Origin: JBCAWW01 sp039024315
GTDB taxonomy: Bacteria; Bacteroidota; Bacteroidia; J057
DNA: 64,000 nt
Assembly: GCA_039024315.1 (NCBI GenBank)
Contig: JBCCQN010000010.1
Location: forward strand, 24,798 to 88,797
Direction: 5' to 3'
The notes beneath the pieces are model-generated. The model ran no database searches, was not told the DNA's origin, and saw nothing but the letters and a program-made list of their open reading frames with translations. Position numbers and translations under genes: made by a program. This document shows, piece after piece, positions 26,975 to 35,911 of this stretch; position 1 is the stretch's first letter, and each line of letters begins with the position of its first letter.

Positions 26975-27054
26975 ACCGCTGCGCGGAACGCTTGTGTCGG
27001 GGGAAGATGTATGCGAAGCTCCTCATGGAGATAAGCGTTCTGCGCAGCAGTGAT
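26975..27054. repeat. inverted pair of REP-like repeats
   Basis: ACCGCTGCGCGGAACGCTTG (26975-26994) and ATAAGCGTTCTGCGCAGCAG (27031-27050) face each other. CTGCGCGGAACGCTT and AAGCGTTCTGCGCAG can pair as a 15-bp stem with one mismatch around 39 nt. The pair fills the gap between the convergent response-regulator and purB genes, where a BIME-type transcript-end structure would sit. Confidence 0.75.
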
Positions 27055-27065
27055 AAATCCCCACT

Positions 27066-28418
27066 TTATCTCCCAATGTAAGTCTCGGGACGGAGGCGGC
27101 GCAGCTCTGCTTTGACTGCTTCACTTACTGCTAAGCCTTCTACAAAGGCGGCTAAACTCCCTTCATTGATGTCAGCGTTGCCGCGAGTGAGATCTCGTAG
27201 GGTCTCGTATGGATTGGGATAAGCCTCACGGCGCAAGATCGTCTGGATAGCCTCGGCAAGAACGGCCCAGTTTTTATCTAGATCAGCCTGAAAGGCAGTT
27301 TCGTTGACGAGTAGTTTGCTGAGTCCTTTGAGTAGTGAGCCTTGGGCTAGATAAGCGTAGCCTAGCGCCACTCCTACGTTGCGTAGTACGGTTGAGTCAG
27401 TCAGGTCTCTTTGCAGACGGGATATCGGTAGTTTACGGCTCAAAAACTCAAGCAAAGCAGTGGATAAGCCACAATTGCCTTCTGCATTTTCAAAATCAAT
27501 AGGATTGACCTTATGAGGCATGGCAGAAGAGCCTACTTCGCCAGCTTTGACCTTTTGCTTGAAGTAATCCTGCGAAATATAAATCCACATATCTTGGCAA
27601 AGGTCAATGACGATGGTATTGATCCGGCGCAAACAATCAAAAATGCGGGCAAGACCATCATAATGCTCGATTTGAGTGGTCGGGAAGGAGCGCTGAAGGC
27701 CTAGAGATTGCTGGACGAACTGCTTGGCAAATTGATGCCAATCGGTTTCGGGATAGGCGATAAAGTGAGCGTTTAGATTGCCCGTAGCCCCGCCAAATTT
27801 GGCAGGATAAGGCAAGGCCTTCAATTCATCTACTTGGGTCTGAAGTCTCACCACATAAACTTGAATTTCTTTGCCCAAATTGGTTGGAGAAGCGGCTTGG
27901 CCATGAGTGCGTGCCAACATGGGGATCGATTGCCAGCGTTCGGCGAAGCCGGTCAAAACCTGAATGATCTCCTCAATACGAACGAGATAAACCTCTTGGA
28001 TCGCATCCCGAATCATCATCGGGTTTGCCGTATTGTTAATGTCCTGCGAAGTCAAACCAAAATGAACAAACTCCTTGTTTTGGATCAGCTCGGCTCGTCC
28101 TGATGCTTCAATTTTTTCCTTTATCAGGTATTCGACCGCCTTTACATCATGATTGGTGATGGCTTCAATCTCTTTGACCCTTTGTGCATCCTCATCCTGA
28201 AATTCAAGATAGAGCGAGCGCAGGAAGCTTTGATCTGAGTCGGTAAGGGGTTTTAAGGGGCGCGGTGCTTGGGCATGCAAAGCGATGAGGTATTCCACTT
28301 CAACCCAAACTCGGTAGCGAATCAGGGCCGCTTCGCTAAAATAAGGGGAAAGGGCAGCTAATTTGGCTTGATAGCGTCCGTCCAATGGACTGAGGGCATG
28401 AAGGGAGTTGAGAGACAT
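27066..28418 (-). CDS. purB: adenylosuccinate lyase
   Basis: This 450-aa protein is in the fumarase/aspartase superfamily. It carries the signature GEVGSSAMPHKVNPIDFENAEG, the catalytic-region TARTHGQ-like LARTHGQAASPTNLGKE, and an N-terminal SLNSLHALSPLDGRYQAKLAAL block typical of PurB. It catalyses two steps of purine synthesis: SAICAR to AICAR, and adenylosuccinate to AMP. It is a complete, ordinary housekeeping gene. A lipoprotein gene lies upstream on the same strand, 34 bp away. Confidence 0.96.
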   Translation of the reverse strand: MSLNSLHALSPLDGRYQAKLAALSPYFSEAALIRYRVWVEVEYLIALHAQAPRPLKPLTDSDQSFLRSLYLEFQDEDAQRVKEIEAITNHDVKAVEYLIKEKIEASGRAELIQNKEFVHFGLTSQDINNTANPMMIRDAIQEVYLVRIEEIIQVLTGFAERWQSIPMLARTHGQAASPTNLGKEIQVYVVRLQTQVDELKALPYPAKFGGATGNLNAHFIAYPETDWHQFAKQFVQQSLGLQRSFPTTQIEHYDGLARIFDCLRRINTIVIDLCQDMWIYISQDYFKQKVKAGEVGSSAMPHKVNPIDFENAEGNCGLSTALLEFLSRKLPISRLQRDLTDSTVLRNVGVALGYAYLAQGSLLKGLSKLLVNETAFQADLDKNWAVLAEAIQTILRREAYPNPYETLRDLTRGNADINEGSLAAFVEGLAVSEAVKAELRRLRPETYIGR

Positions 28419-28452
28419 GATATTGCTTTGCGAAAAGCTGCAAAGATAAGGG

Positions 28453-29034
28453 CTAGTCCGCAGAAATGATAGGCTGACTAGTAACGGTATCTCCTATAAA
28501 CCGTAAGGAAGAAGAGATGATATCAATCCATTTTATCTTGTCGCAATAGGTATCATAGGGCATCCAGATGACTAACTGATAAAAATAGTCTTCATTTTCA
28601 CACACAGAGATTCGATAAAACAGATCCATCTGGGCAAGGTTTTTGCCGGAAGTATAATAATCTCCGTATTGAATGTGGATACCGTGAGGATTGGTAAACT
28701 CTGCGGAGGCGATTTGACGTACTGAGTCGATATGCTCGAAGGCACTTCTTTGTAGGTGATCAAAATAGCCACCAAGTTTGAGCTGTTTGCGTTTTATCTC
28801 TCCGAGATTTTCTTTTGAATCTTCGAGACCGATCACGTAAAAAAGCTCTTCAGTATCGTAATATTGAAGGCTAGCGTAGTCATGCATCTCATAGCCTGGA
28901 ACAAGATTGTCAGGCAAATCAATGCGATAGAGACTATCGATCGTCAAGGTGGAGGGAAGTGTTTGGGTCGTTTTCTTGCTACAGCCCATACCTAAAGAGG
29001 CGACGATCAAGATCACGTAAGCGTGTCGGTTCAC
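28453..29034 (-). CDS. lipoprotein of unknown function
   Basis: This 193-aa protein begins MNRHAYVILIVASLGMGCSKK, a short signal peptide with a lipobox (LGMGC) that predicts cleavage before Cys18 and lipid attachment. The remainder (LYRIDLPDNLVPGYEMHDYASLQYYD and later DEDYFYQLVIWMPYDTYCDKIKWIDIISSSLRF) resembles small lipoproteins whose fold probably reports or binds something in the periplasm; I do not recognise a named family. It precedes purB by 34 bp on the same strand and may be cotranscribed. Confidence 0.75.
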   Translation of the reverse strand: MNRHAYVILIVASLGMGCSKKTTQTLPSTLTIDSLYRIDLPDNLVPGYEMHDYASLQYYDTEELFYVIGLEDSKENLGEIKRKQLKLGGYFDHLQRSAFEHIDSVRQIASAEFTNPHGIHIQYGDYYTSGKNLAQMDLFYRISVCENEDYFYQLVIWMPYDTYCDKIKWIDIISSSLRFIGDTVTSQPIISAD

Positions 29035-29345
29035 AGCTTAAATGTACGTGAAATCAGACAATTTTCTGTAACTCGCATGCAGGAATATTTGGGGACAAGG
29101 GTCTTCATCGCATTTCGTTCTTTATACAATAAGGGCTAAATCCTTACAAGCCAGGGACTTATTTGATCCGTTGAGCATAAGTTGTGGACATTTGGCAGCA
29201 TAGTTGCCTATTTTTCGACCAAACAAAGCTTATGTCTAACATAATCCTTTAGTCATTGTCCCTTTCACAAACCGTAATTTCCTTTGATTTTACAAAAACT
29301 GTATATTGAAGCCTGTGTGCTTTGCTAAATTCTTACCATATCTAG
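29035..29345. other. divergent intergenic region with candidate sigma-54 promoter
   Basis: These 311 bp separate the lipoprotein (minus) and the acidic coiled-coil protein (plus). There is no gene. Apart from the -24/-12-like element at 29193-29207 I found no hairpin or repeat. Confidence 0.6.
29193..29207 (+). promoter_or_regulatory. candidate sigma-54 (-24/-12) promoter
   Basis: TGGCAG-CATAG-TTGC matches the RpoN consensus TGGCAC-N5-TTGC with one mismatch and exact GG-to-GC spacing. It would give transcription about 12 bp downstream of the GC and a ~125-nt leader before the ATG at 29346. Confidence 0.5.
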
Positions 29346-31439
29346 ATGAGCGTAATGAAAGCAGTCCATTTGCCGGAAGAAAAACTGAACGAACTCGCCC
29401 AAGAGGTCAGTGAATCTCTCCTGACCAGCCATACCTTTAATCAAGAGGGGGTGATCAGAGGGGAAGAACTGTCTGCCTTTACTGAACACGAACAAATAAA
29501 CAAGTTTTTGCTCTTTCAGGTCTATCAGGTCTGGAATATGCAAATATCTAAATTGAAGCATCCATTTTTTGACTTTGAGCATGCCGAGATTCAAGAAGCT
29601 TTACAAGATTTACGCAACTTGCTATCTCGCCATATTTTGATTGCAAAAGATGAATTCCAGCCTTTGTTGCAGAGAGCGGTCTACAATAATCTTAAACTAC
29701 TCCTAGATCCGCATGATGCTTTTAGCAGTTTTTTCTTCATTAATGGCAACCAGACATCTGTCGAATTGTTTGGACGCTATGTGCCTTTCTTTTCGGATTT
29801 AGATTTCGTGGTCAACAGTATTTTGAAATACTGCCAGAAAAATGACTTCTCTACTGTGGATAAGGATACCTTCTTTGAGAAGATGGAGAGGGTCTTTGCG
29901 CTTTACAGTCAAAAAAGTGGGCAACACATCGATCAGTATCGCAATGCGATCCTCCAAAAACTAAGTGGCAAATCACTAGAGGAGATCGAAACGATCGCTC
30001 TCAATGAAGAAGCGAGACTTGAGTCTGAACGCCAAGCGGCCTTAGCTAAGCAAGAGGAAGAGGAAAAAGCACGTATAGCAGCAGAAGAGGCTGCCAAGGC
30101 CGAAGCTGAAGCTGAAGCAAAAAGGCTGGCCGAAGAAGCCGCCCAAGCTCAAGCCGAAGCCGAAGCGCTTCGTCTAGAAGAAGCAGCCCGCCTCAAAGCA
30201 GAGCAAGAAAAGCAGGCAAAAGAAGAAGCCTTGCGTAAGGCTAGTCTATTTGATACCCTATCCGCTGCCAAAGCAACGGATGTCTTTGATATCGATCTAG
30301 AGGATGATTCGAGTCTCGACCTTAGCAGCGATGAGGCCGAATCTAGCTCAGAGCCCGAAACGATAGCAATCGTTGAAGAAAAAGTCGAAGAGGAGGTAGA
30401 AGAAACCTTAGCAGTTAAAGCGGATCCCACTACCTTTGATTTAGATGAGGAAATTGTCGTCGAGGAAAGTGCAGAAGAGCTGACAGAGGAAGTTGAGGAG
30501 ATAGTGGCCTCAGAAGCTGAGGCAGAGGTGACAGAAGAAGTTGCAGAAGTCGTTGCTGCCGAAGAAGCGGAAACAGAACCCCTAGTGGAAGAGGTACCTG
30601 CCATCGTAGAAGAAGTCGCTCTAGAAGAAGTGGCCACTCCTGAAGAAAAAGATGAGTTCCTCGAAATGGCTGCCAGCATGGAACCTCCAGTTGAGGAAGA
30701 AGAAAAGACCAAAACCATCCTTGATAGCTTTATTGAAAAGCAGGCGGAAAATGGTTCATCTGTTGCTCCCTCTATTTTAGAGAGCGTCTCAAAAGAGGAA
30801 TCAGAAGAAGCCCAAGAATCAACGGTTTCGTTTCTTGATCGCTTTTTGAGCCAAAAAGAAGAAGATACTACTCCAGCAGAGACTCCAGATCCTGTGGTAG
30901 AAAAAGCGCCTGTGGTGGAAAGTCCGGTAGAAGTGGCGGAAGAAAAGCCTGCTCTTGAAGAAGTGGTGGAAACAGCGGCCGAAACCGTATCTGATGTAGT
31001 GGAAGAGGCACCTGAGGTAGAGACTGCCCCCGAAGAAGTAGAAGCTCCTTCGGTCGTTTCTGCTGCTGAGTCTGCGAGTTGGGAGATCACTGAGGAAGAA
31101 AAACCTGCCTCTATCCTCGATAAGCTGCAAAGTAGTTCTCAGACGATCGCCGACAAATTTGCCCCTGCACAAAGCAACGGCAACGTTAGTACCTCGGTCA
31201 ATGGCAATCGCAAGATTCAATTAGAAGAGATACCGATCCACAAGCAATACCAATACGTACAAAAAGTCTTTGATGGCAACAATGTACGTTTCCGCGTGAT
31301 CGTTGAAAAAGTCAACAATGCTCAAAACAAAGCAGAGGTCGAATCCCTCGTCAAGAAATATATTTTGAGCAATGATAGCTTGAATCCTGACGACCTAGTT
31401 GTAAGTGAATTCATCACCCTATTGCGTAATCGCTTCTAA
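29346..31439 (+). CDS. acidic coiled-coil protein of unknown function
   Basis: This 697-aa protein has three parts. Residues 1-215 form a helical domain (MKAVHLPEEKLNELAQEVSESLL...). Residues about 215-300 are an alanine/glutamate-rich coiled coil (EAAKAEAEAEAKRLAEEAAQ). Residues about 310-600 are a low-complexity acidic stretch dominated by Glu, Val, Ala and Ser with repeats such as VEEVAEEVVAAEE-like runs and ILDSFIEK/ILDKLQSS short motifs. The last ~80 residues return to a folded domain (IQLEEIPIHKQYQYVQKVFDGNNVRFRVIVEKVNNAQNKAEVESLVKK...). There is no signal peptide. It stands alone behind a candidate sigma-54 promoter. A cytoplasmic scaffold or adaptor role is inference. Confidence 0.75.
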   Translation: MSVMKAVHLPEEKLNELAQEVSESLLTSHTFNQEGVIRGEELSAFTEHEQINKFLLFQVYQVWNMQISKLKHPFFDFEHAEIQEALQDLRNLLSRHILIAKDEFQPLLQRAVYNNLKLLLDPHDAFSSFFFINGNQTSVELFGRYVPFFSDLDFVVNSILKYCQKNDFSTVDKDTFFEKMERVFALYSQKSGQHIDQYRNAILQKLSGKSLEEIETIALNEEARLESERQAALAKQEEEEKARIAAEEAAKAEAEAEAKRLAEEAAQAQAEAEALRLEEAARLKAEQEKQAKEEALRKASLFDTLSAAKATDVFDIDLEDDSSLDLSSDEAESSSEPETIAIVEEKVEEEVEETLAVKADPTTFDLDEEIVVEESAEELTEEVEEIVASEAEAEVTEEVAEVVAAEEAETEPLVEEVPAIVEEVALEEVATPEEKDEFLEMAASMEPPVEEEEKTKTILDSFIEKQAENGSSVAPSILESVSKEESEEAQESTVSFLDRFLSQKEEDTTPAETPDPVVEKAPVVESPVEVAEEKPALEEVVETAAETVSDVVEEAPEVETAPEEVEAPSVVSAAESASWEITEEEKPASILDKLQSSSQTIADKFAPAQSNGNVSTSVNGNRKIQLEEIPIHKQYQYVQKVFDGNNVRFRVIVEKVNNAQNKAEVESLVKKYILSNDSLNPDDLVVSEFITLLRNRF

Positions 31440-31464
31440 ACGATAGGGAAGAAGATAAAAAAAC

Positions 31465-31493
31465 AAGGGCCTTACCATCTCGGTAAGGCCCTT
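31465..31493. terminator. bidirectional terminator between convergent genes
   Basis: The perfect 12-bp stem AAGGGCCTTACC / GGTAAGGCCCTT has a 5-nt loop. On the minus strand it is followed by a run of seven Ts; on the plus strand the T tract is weaker. It lies 25 bp after the acidic-protein stop and 26 bp beyond the stop of the DUF5684-like gene. Confidence 0.85.
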
Positions 31494-31519
31494 TATGTTT
31501 AGGCGTAAATTTGGCAAAT

Positions 31520-31942
31520 TTAAGCTTCCCACTCTTCCACGGGAATCCGTTCGATGGTTTCTCCTGCTTCGTTGACAAAAGTATTATCAACTGGCTCATT
31601 TTCGGGTAAATCTGCTAGCGGAGAAATTTCTCCCCATGCAAGAATTGGTAAGAAAATGGGATACAAAAAGAATAATCCAAAGCCAAAGGCTTCGCTACGA
31701 CCAAACTTTTTGCTCAGCTCGATAGCGGTAATTGCCCAGGCAAACCAAGAAACGATCGGTATAAAATACAGGGCCATAAACGAGCCCGGCTTTCCCACGA
31801 TTTTCGTTAAGACGTATAAGTTGTAAAAAGGGATCAGTGCTTCCCAGCCCTTGTGACCTGCTTTTTCATAAACAGTCCAAACAGCGGCAATCATAAATAG
31901 GGCAAGTCCTGCAACCAGAGAGAGGGCAATATATTCTTCCAT
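31520..31942 (-). CDS. DUF5684-like membrane protein
   Basis: This 140-aa protein has three or four helices. It begins with a helix at 6-24, then the family motif YEKAGHKGWEALIPFYNLYVLTKIVGKP, further helices near 55-75 and 85-105, and a hydrophilic acidic tail. The motif is that of DUF5684 (often seen near signal-peptidase-like proteins). The function is unknown. It ends at the shared terminator with the acidic-protein gene. Confidence 0.75.
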   Translation of the reverse strand: MEEYIALSLVAGLALFMIAAVWTVYEKAGHKGWEALIPFYNLYVLTKIVGKPGSFMALYFIPIVSWFAWAITAIELSKKFGRSEAFGFGLFFLYPIFLPILAWGEISPLADLPENEPVDNTFVNEAGETIERIPVEEWEA

Positions 31943-32038
31943 GACTATAATTATTAAAATGTGGGATACTTACATTACGGGAAATCCCGCTTTGGGGTTA
32001 AAGTCGTTTATCGAATTATGTTAGGATTTTATCGAAAA

Positions 32039-32071
32039 AAGTTAGCCGTCCATCGAGCATAAGGCTAACTT
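32039..32071. promoter_or_regulatory. perfect hairpin just upstream of a membrane-protein gene
   Basis: A 9-bp stem AAGTTAGCC / GGCTAACTT with a 15-nt loop ends 27 bp before the ATG at 32099, followed by CTTCTTT. On the minus strand it is followed by TTTTTT, so it reads as a terminator in that direction, although no gene on that strand ends there. Confidence 0.5.
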
Positions 32072-32098
32072 CTTCTTTGCAAGATCGTACTAACTTAT

Positions 32099-32671
32099 AT
32101 GGAACAACCCCCTGCTTCCGCTATCCAGCTTGTTCAACCTTTTTCTCATCTGTTCCGTTCCTCACGCCTCTCTGATGATTATACTGAGGACGGCTATTAT
32201 CAATTGATCCTTGCCCCTCAAGGAGCCACCTTATTTACCCTCAATCGCCTTGCTTTGGGGGCCTTAGCCTTTTCGACGCAGTACTATTTATTTCATGATG
32301 ATCCTCAGTTGGCTCGTTACATGACCCCTGATATGTGGCTAAGTACGATTGTACTCAGTCTGCTAAGTATTTGGAGCATTTATGCTGGAATCAATGGGAT
32401 GAGTGAATCCCAAAAGCTGGTGTTCCGCGAAGGGGAAATCCTCTACGTACGGGATCGCCTCTTTTTTCCTCAAAGGCAAGTTTTTCAACTAGATGGTATC
32501 GCCTCCCTAGCGTTCCGCGACGCGGCCTTTTTTAGAGACCGTATCCTCGCTTTAGACGTACCAACCCTCAAGAATTGGGAAGGAGCACGAGTATCATTTT
32601 TTGAATATGCCAGTCATGCCGACAAAAAGGCGGCCATGCGCATGATAGACGCGGCAGTTTATGGCCAATAA
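32099..32671 (+). CDS. membrane protein of unknown function
   Basis: I do not recognise this 190-aa protein. It has two predicted helices (about 51-68 and 82-101) separated by a short loop, with a longer cytoplasmic C-terminal domain (LVFREGEILYVRDRLFFPQRQVFQLDGIASLAFRDAAFF) resembling PH-domain-like YcxB/bPH modules. That similarity is an impression only. The kinase gene that follows starts 86 bp downstream on the same strand. The CDS contains GCGTTCCGCGACGCGG (near 32512-32527), a sequence close to the REP-like repeat, read as AFRDA. Confidence 0.65.
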   Translation: MEQPPASAIQLVQPFSHLFRSSRLSDDYTEDGYYQLILAPQGATLFTLNRLALGALAFSTQYYLFHDDPQLARYMTPDMWLSTIVLSLLSIWSIYAGINGMSESQKLVFREGEILYVRDRLFFPQRQVFQLDGIASLAFRDAAFFRDRILALDVPTLKNWEGARVSFFEYASHADKKAAMRMIDAAVYGQ

Positions 32672-32757
32672 TTCGGACTCTATCCCGTTATCTTGTATAT
32701 TTAGTCATTCAATCTGCTACCGGGGCTGGGGCAGTACACACACTAGCATATTGATTT

Positions 32758-34698
32758 ATGTGGCGACTCTATCGCACTACCAGCCTCACTCTGCTCAGCT
32801 TATGTTTTGCTTCCCTCTCGGCTCAGTATTCACTGGAGCTGGATAGTCTTAGGTCAGTGCTGCGCACAACGATCAGTGACACGGCCAAGGCTACTATTTC
32901 TGCTCACCTCTCCAAAAATTTCATCCTTCAGGGGGTCCATTTCGATTCTGCTCGCTTTTATGCCCTACGTACTATCGAACTGGCGCAATCTGAGCAATAT
33001 TTCCCAGCTCTCGAAAAAGGCTATTTTACCCTCGCCTTTATCTACAGCTCAGAAGCCAAACTCAATGAAGGGCTGAAATACTACCAGCTGGCTTATGATA
33101 TCTTGGTACAATCTGGCAAAAACGCCGCGCTCAGCACCGTCCTCAATAATATCGGTAAAATCTATTTTGATCAAGGGCGCTATGATCACGCCCAGCAACA
33201 TTTTTTAGACGCGCACAAACTGGCCGAACAGTATCAGGATACCAGTATGATGATCGCTGCTCTCGGCAATATTGCTATCCTGCGCAACTTGCAAGAGGAG
33301 TTTGCTGCTAGTCGGCATTATTATTTGGAGGCTTTCCGCTTGTGTCGTCAGTTGGGGGATCCCTTCGGGGAACTCTCAATCGTGCAAAACTTATGTGAGC
33401 TCTACCAAAATCTAGCTAATACGGACAGTGCCCTTTGGGCCGCAGAAAGGAGCTTACAGTTGGCAAATCGCATTGGCTCTCAAGGCGGTAGGGTGCGAGC
33501 TTTGGCCTCGCTCGCAAAGTTGAAAATCAAGGCAGGGGATTATCCCGCTGGACTCAAGGCTATCAAGGAGGCAATACCCTTATGCGACACTAGTCATCAG
33601 GCCAGTGAACTTTGTTTGCTCTATCAATTGGATCTAGAAGCTCATGTGGCTCTAGGCCATAGTAAAGAAGCTCGCCAAGCCGCAAATTTATGTCTGAGCC
33701 TCGCCCAGCAATCGGGCTTATTGGCCAATATCGCTTCTACCCATAAAGCACTCAAAGAATATGCTTTTGCCAATGGCGACTTTGAGACCGCTATGGCCCA
33801 TCTAGAGGCCTATTATCAAATCAAGGATAGTATGCTCTCGGAGCAAAGACAGGCCAAAATGGATGAGCTGATGACTGCCTATGAAAGCGAGAAGAAAGAC
33901 CGGGCTATTGCTGAACTGGCCCAAACCACTCGTATCCAAGAGCTGGAGATCCAGCAAAAAAACGATTGGCTTATTATTCTGCTAGCCGCGGGTTTATTAC
34001 TAGCCCTTGGCATTTACATGATTCACCGCCAGCGTAATCTACGTGAGATTCAGGCTCGTATGGAAGCCCAACAGCGTCTCCTGCAAACTCAAATGAATCC
34101 GCATTTTCTCTTCAATGCTTTGGCGGCAATTCAGAGCTTGATTTATGAACATGAGGACCCTGAAGAGGCGGTTTTTTATTTGGCTCGCTTCGCGAAACTC
34201 ATGCGCCTGATCCTTGAAAATAGTCGAGAGCCCTTTATCAGTTTAGAACAGGAAATTGATACCTTGACCTTATATCTCGATCTACAGAAGCTGCGCTTTG
34301 AAGAAAGTTTCAGCTATGAAATTACGCTTGATACCAAAATCGAGGCTGAGAGTCTGCAGATTCCCCCCATGTTTGCCCAGCCCTTTTTAGAAAATGCCTT
34401 AGAGCATGGTTTCAAACACCGCGAGGGGGGACATATCAAAATTGAGTTTCGCCAAGGTTCGGAGCATCTACATCTCATAGTCGAAGACAATGGGGTTGGC
34501 TATGAACAGGCGTCAGCGCTTACAAAAAATTCAGCGCATCGCTCCTTAGCCTTGGAGATCATCCGCGATCGCCTAAAACTACTCTCCAATCGAGTCAATC
34601 AACAATTTGAATTTAAGATCACCGATCTCAAAGATGAAGATCAGTACGCTAAAGGTACTAAAGTGAGCTTATCCCTACCACTTATTCAAACCAATTAA
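32758..34698 (+). CDS. TPR sensor histidine kinase, LytS/YpdA type
   Basis: This 646-aa protein has a signal peptide (LTLLSLCFASLSAQ), then a block of tetratricopeptide repeats from about 60 to 345 that should be periplasmic. One membrane helix follows at about 400-418. The cytoplasmic His_kinase domain has the phospho-acceptor H449 in QMNPHFLFNAL and an ATPase domain with PPMFAQPFLENALEHGFKH and DNGVGYE. The architecture is the common Bacteroidota 7TM-less LytS class, sensing through TPRs. The LytTR regulator gene follows 9 bp downstream; the pair should act together. Confidence 0.9.
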   Translation: MWRLYRTTSLTLLSLCFASLSAQYSLELDSLRSVLRTTISDTAKATISAHLSKNFILQGVHFDSARFYALRTIELAQSEQYFPALEKGYFTLAFIYSSEAKLNEGLKYYQLAYDILVQSGKNAALSTVLNNIGKIYFDQGRYDHAQQHFLDAHKLAEQYQDTSMMIAALGNIAILRNLQEEFAASRHYYLEAFRLCRQLGDPFGELSIVQNLCELYQNLANTDSALWAAERSLQLANRIGSQGGRVRALASLAKLKIKAGDYPAGLKAIKEAIPLCDTSHQASELCLLYQLDLEAHVALGHSKEARQAANLCLSLAQQSGLLANIASTHKALKEYAFANGDFETAMAHLEAYYQIKDSMLSEQRQAKMDELMTAYESEKKDRAIAELAQTTRIQELEIQQKNDWLIILLAAGLLLALGIYMIHRQRNLREIQARMEAQQRLLQTQMNPHFLFNALAAIQSLIYEHEDPEEAVFYLARFAKLMRLILENSREPFISLEQEIDTLTLYLDLQKLRFEESFSYEITLDTKIEAESLQIPPMFAQPFLENALEHGFKHREGGHIKIEFRQGSEHLHLIVEDNGVGYEQASALTKNSAHRSLALEIIRDRLKLLSNRVNQQFEFKITDLKDEDQYAKGTKVSLSLPLIQTN

Positions 34699-34707
34699 TC
34701 CCTAGGC

Positions 34708-35442
34708 ATGCGCACACTGATCATTGACAATGAGCCCAAAATCGTCAAAGGGCTCCAGCATATGATAAAACGATATTGTCCGACGATCCAAGTCGTAGGA
34801 GTGGGTAGGGGGGTAAAAGACGGTATTGCCCAAATCGCCAAGCTAGCTCCCGACTTGATATTCTTAGACGTAGAGATGGATGATGGAACTGGCATGGACT
34901 TACTGCAAGGCTTAGAGGAACGCCATTTTCAGCTAATCTTCATTACGGCTTATGATCATTATGCGCTCGATGCATTTCGTTTCAGTGCCATTGATTTTTT
35001 GCCTAAGCCGATTGATCCCTTGGATTTGAGTGTTGCCGTACAAAAGGCTCAAGCCGCTATCCAACAAGCCTCTGCCAAGGCCCGCCTAGAATTGTTGCTC
35101 GCTCAGTCAAACCCGCAAAGTGTTCGCAAGTTAGTTCTGCGCGATACCGAAAACTTTCATGTCGTACCCATAGAGCAAATTATCCATTGCCAAGCCGAAG
35201 GGAGTTATACCCGTTTTTTCCTCACCGACGGCCGTGAAATCCTCGTCTCCAAAAACCTCAAAGAATACGAGAAGCTACTACAGGTAGCAGGTTTTTTTCG
35301 ATCCCATAACTCACACTTGGTCCATCTCGATCATATCGTCCGACTCAATAAAGCAGATAGTGTCCTCATCCTGCAAAATGGTACTGAACTGCCTGTCTCC
35401 ACACGCAAAAAGGATCAGTTGATCGCTCTTCTGAGTAGGTGA
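34708..35442 (+). CDS. LytTR-family response regulator
   Basis: This 244-aa protein has a receiver domain (MRTLIIDNEPKIVKGL; phosphorylation site D54 in LIFLDVEMDDGTGMDLL; lysine in FLPKPID) and a C-terminal LytTR DNA-binding domain (VVPIEQIIHCQAEGSYTRFFLTDGREILVSKNLKEYEKLL...FFRSHNSHLVHLDHIVRL). It follows its kinase gene by 9 bp. LytTR regulators bind direct repeats upstream of targets; none could be assigned by eye. Confidence 0.93.
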   Translation: MRTLIIDNEPKIVKGLQHMIKRYCPTIQVVGVGRGVKDGIAQIAKLAPDLIFLDVEMDDGTGMDLLQGLEERHFQLIFITAYDHYALDAFRFSAIDFLPKPIDPLDLSVAVQKAQAAIQQASAKARLELLLAQSNPQSVRKLVLRDTENFHVVPIEQIIHCQAEGSYTRFFLTDGREILVSKNLKEYEKLLQVAGFFRSHNSHLVHLDHIVRLNKADSVLILQNGTELPVSTRKKDQLIALLSR

Positions 35443-35911
35443 AAAAGGTCTCTTGCCCATTAATTCTCTTCAAACGGATAAAAATCCTGCGGTTTGTAAA
35501 ACCATTTCCCCTTTTGGAGGGGGTATGGGCAGGAAAAGAATAAGCGTTCCGCGCAGCGGAGAAAAAAGCTAAAGTTTCTTCGACTACGCTCAGCATGACA
35601 AATTGATTTTTTATGGCTTTGCCTTGGTCCCCCCAAGCTGTCACCTTGAGCGAAGTCGAAAGGCCTATGTAGTCTTTTGCCTGCTTCGCAGAACGCTTAT
35701 CTCTCCAAAGTTTCTTTGACTGCACTCAGCATGACAATAGATGATTGAGTATGCCAAAACCTCTAAAGAGAGACAAGCGTTCTGCGCAGCAGCAAGCAGC
35801 TATCAAAGAAAAGCCAGCACTTATCAAGGCAAACTGAGCGTTCCTCAAAGAGGTGCATAAATAAGGTAGGCAATCCCTTGTTTGGGTAGGTATTTCAATC
35901 CTACGCACATA
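35443..35911. repeat. intergenic repeat cluster, including a composite unit shared with 41 kb
   Basis: No gene is visible in these 469 bp. The region has three REP-like copies (35541-35561, 35691-35705, 35774-35792), three copies of the TTCTTYGACTRCRCTCAG repeat (35571-35600, inverted 35639-35664, 35701-35736), and a CCCC-TTTTGGA-GGGGG hairpin (about 35508-35523). The block 35571-35708 is nearly repeated at 41197-41330. Confidence 0.8.

Noticed and set aside
30149..31090. 313-codon open frame on the minus strand, rich in serine and threonine
   Set aside because: It is the complement of the Glu/Val-rich low-complexity part of the acidic protein; codon composition alone keeps it open.
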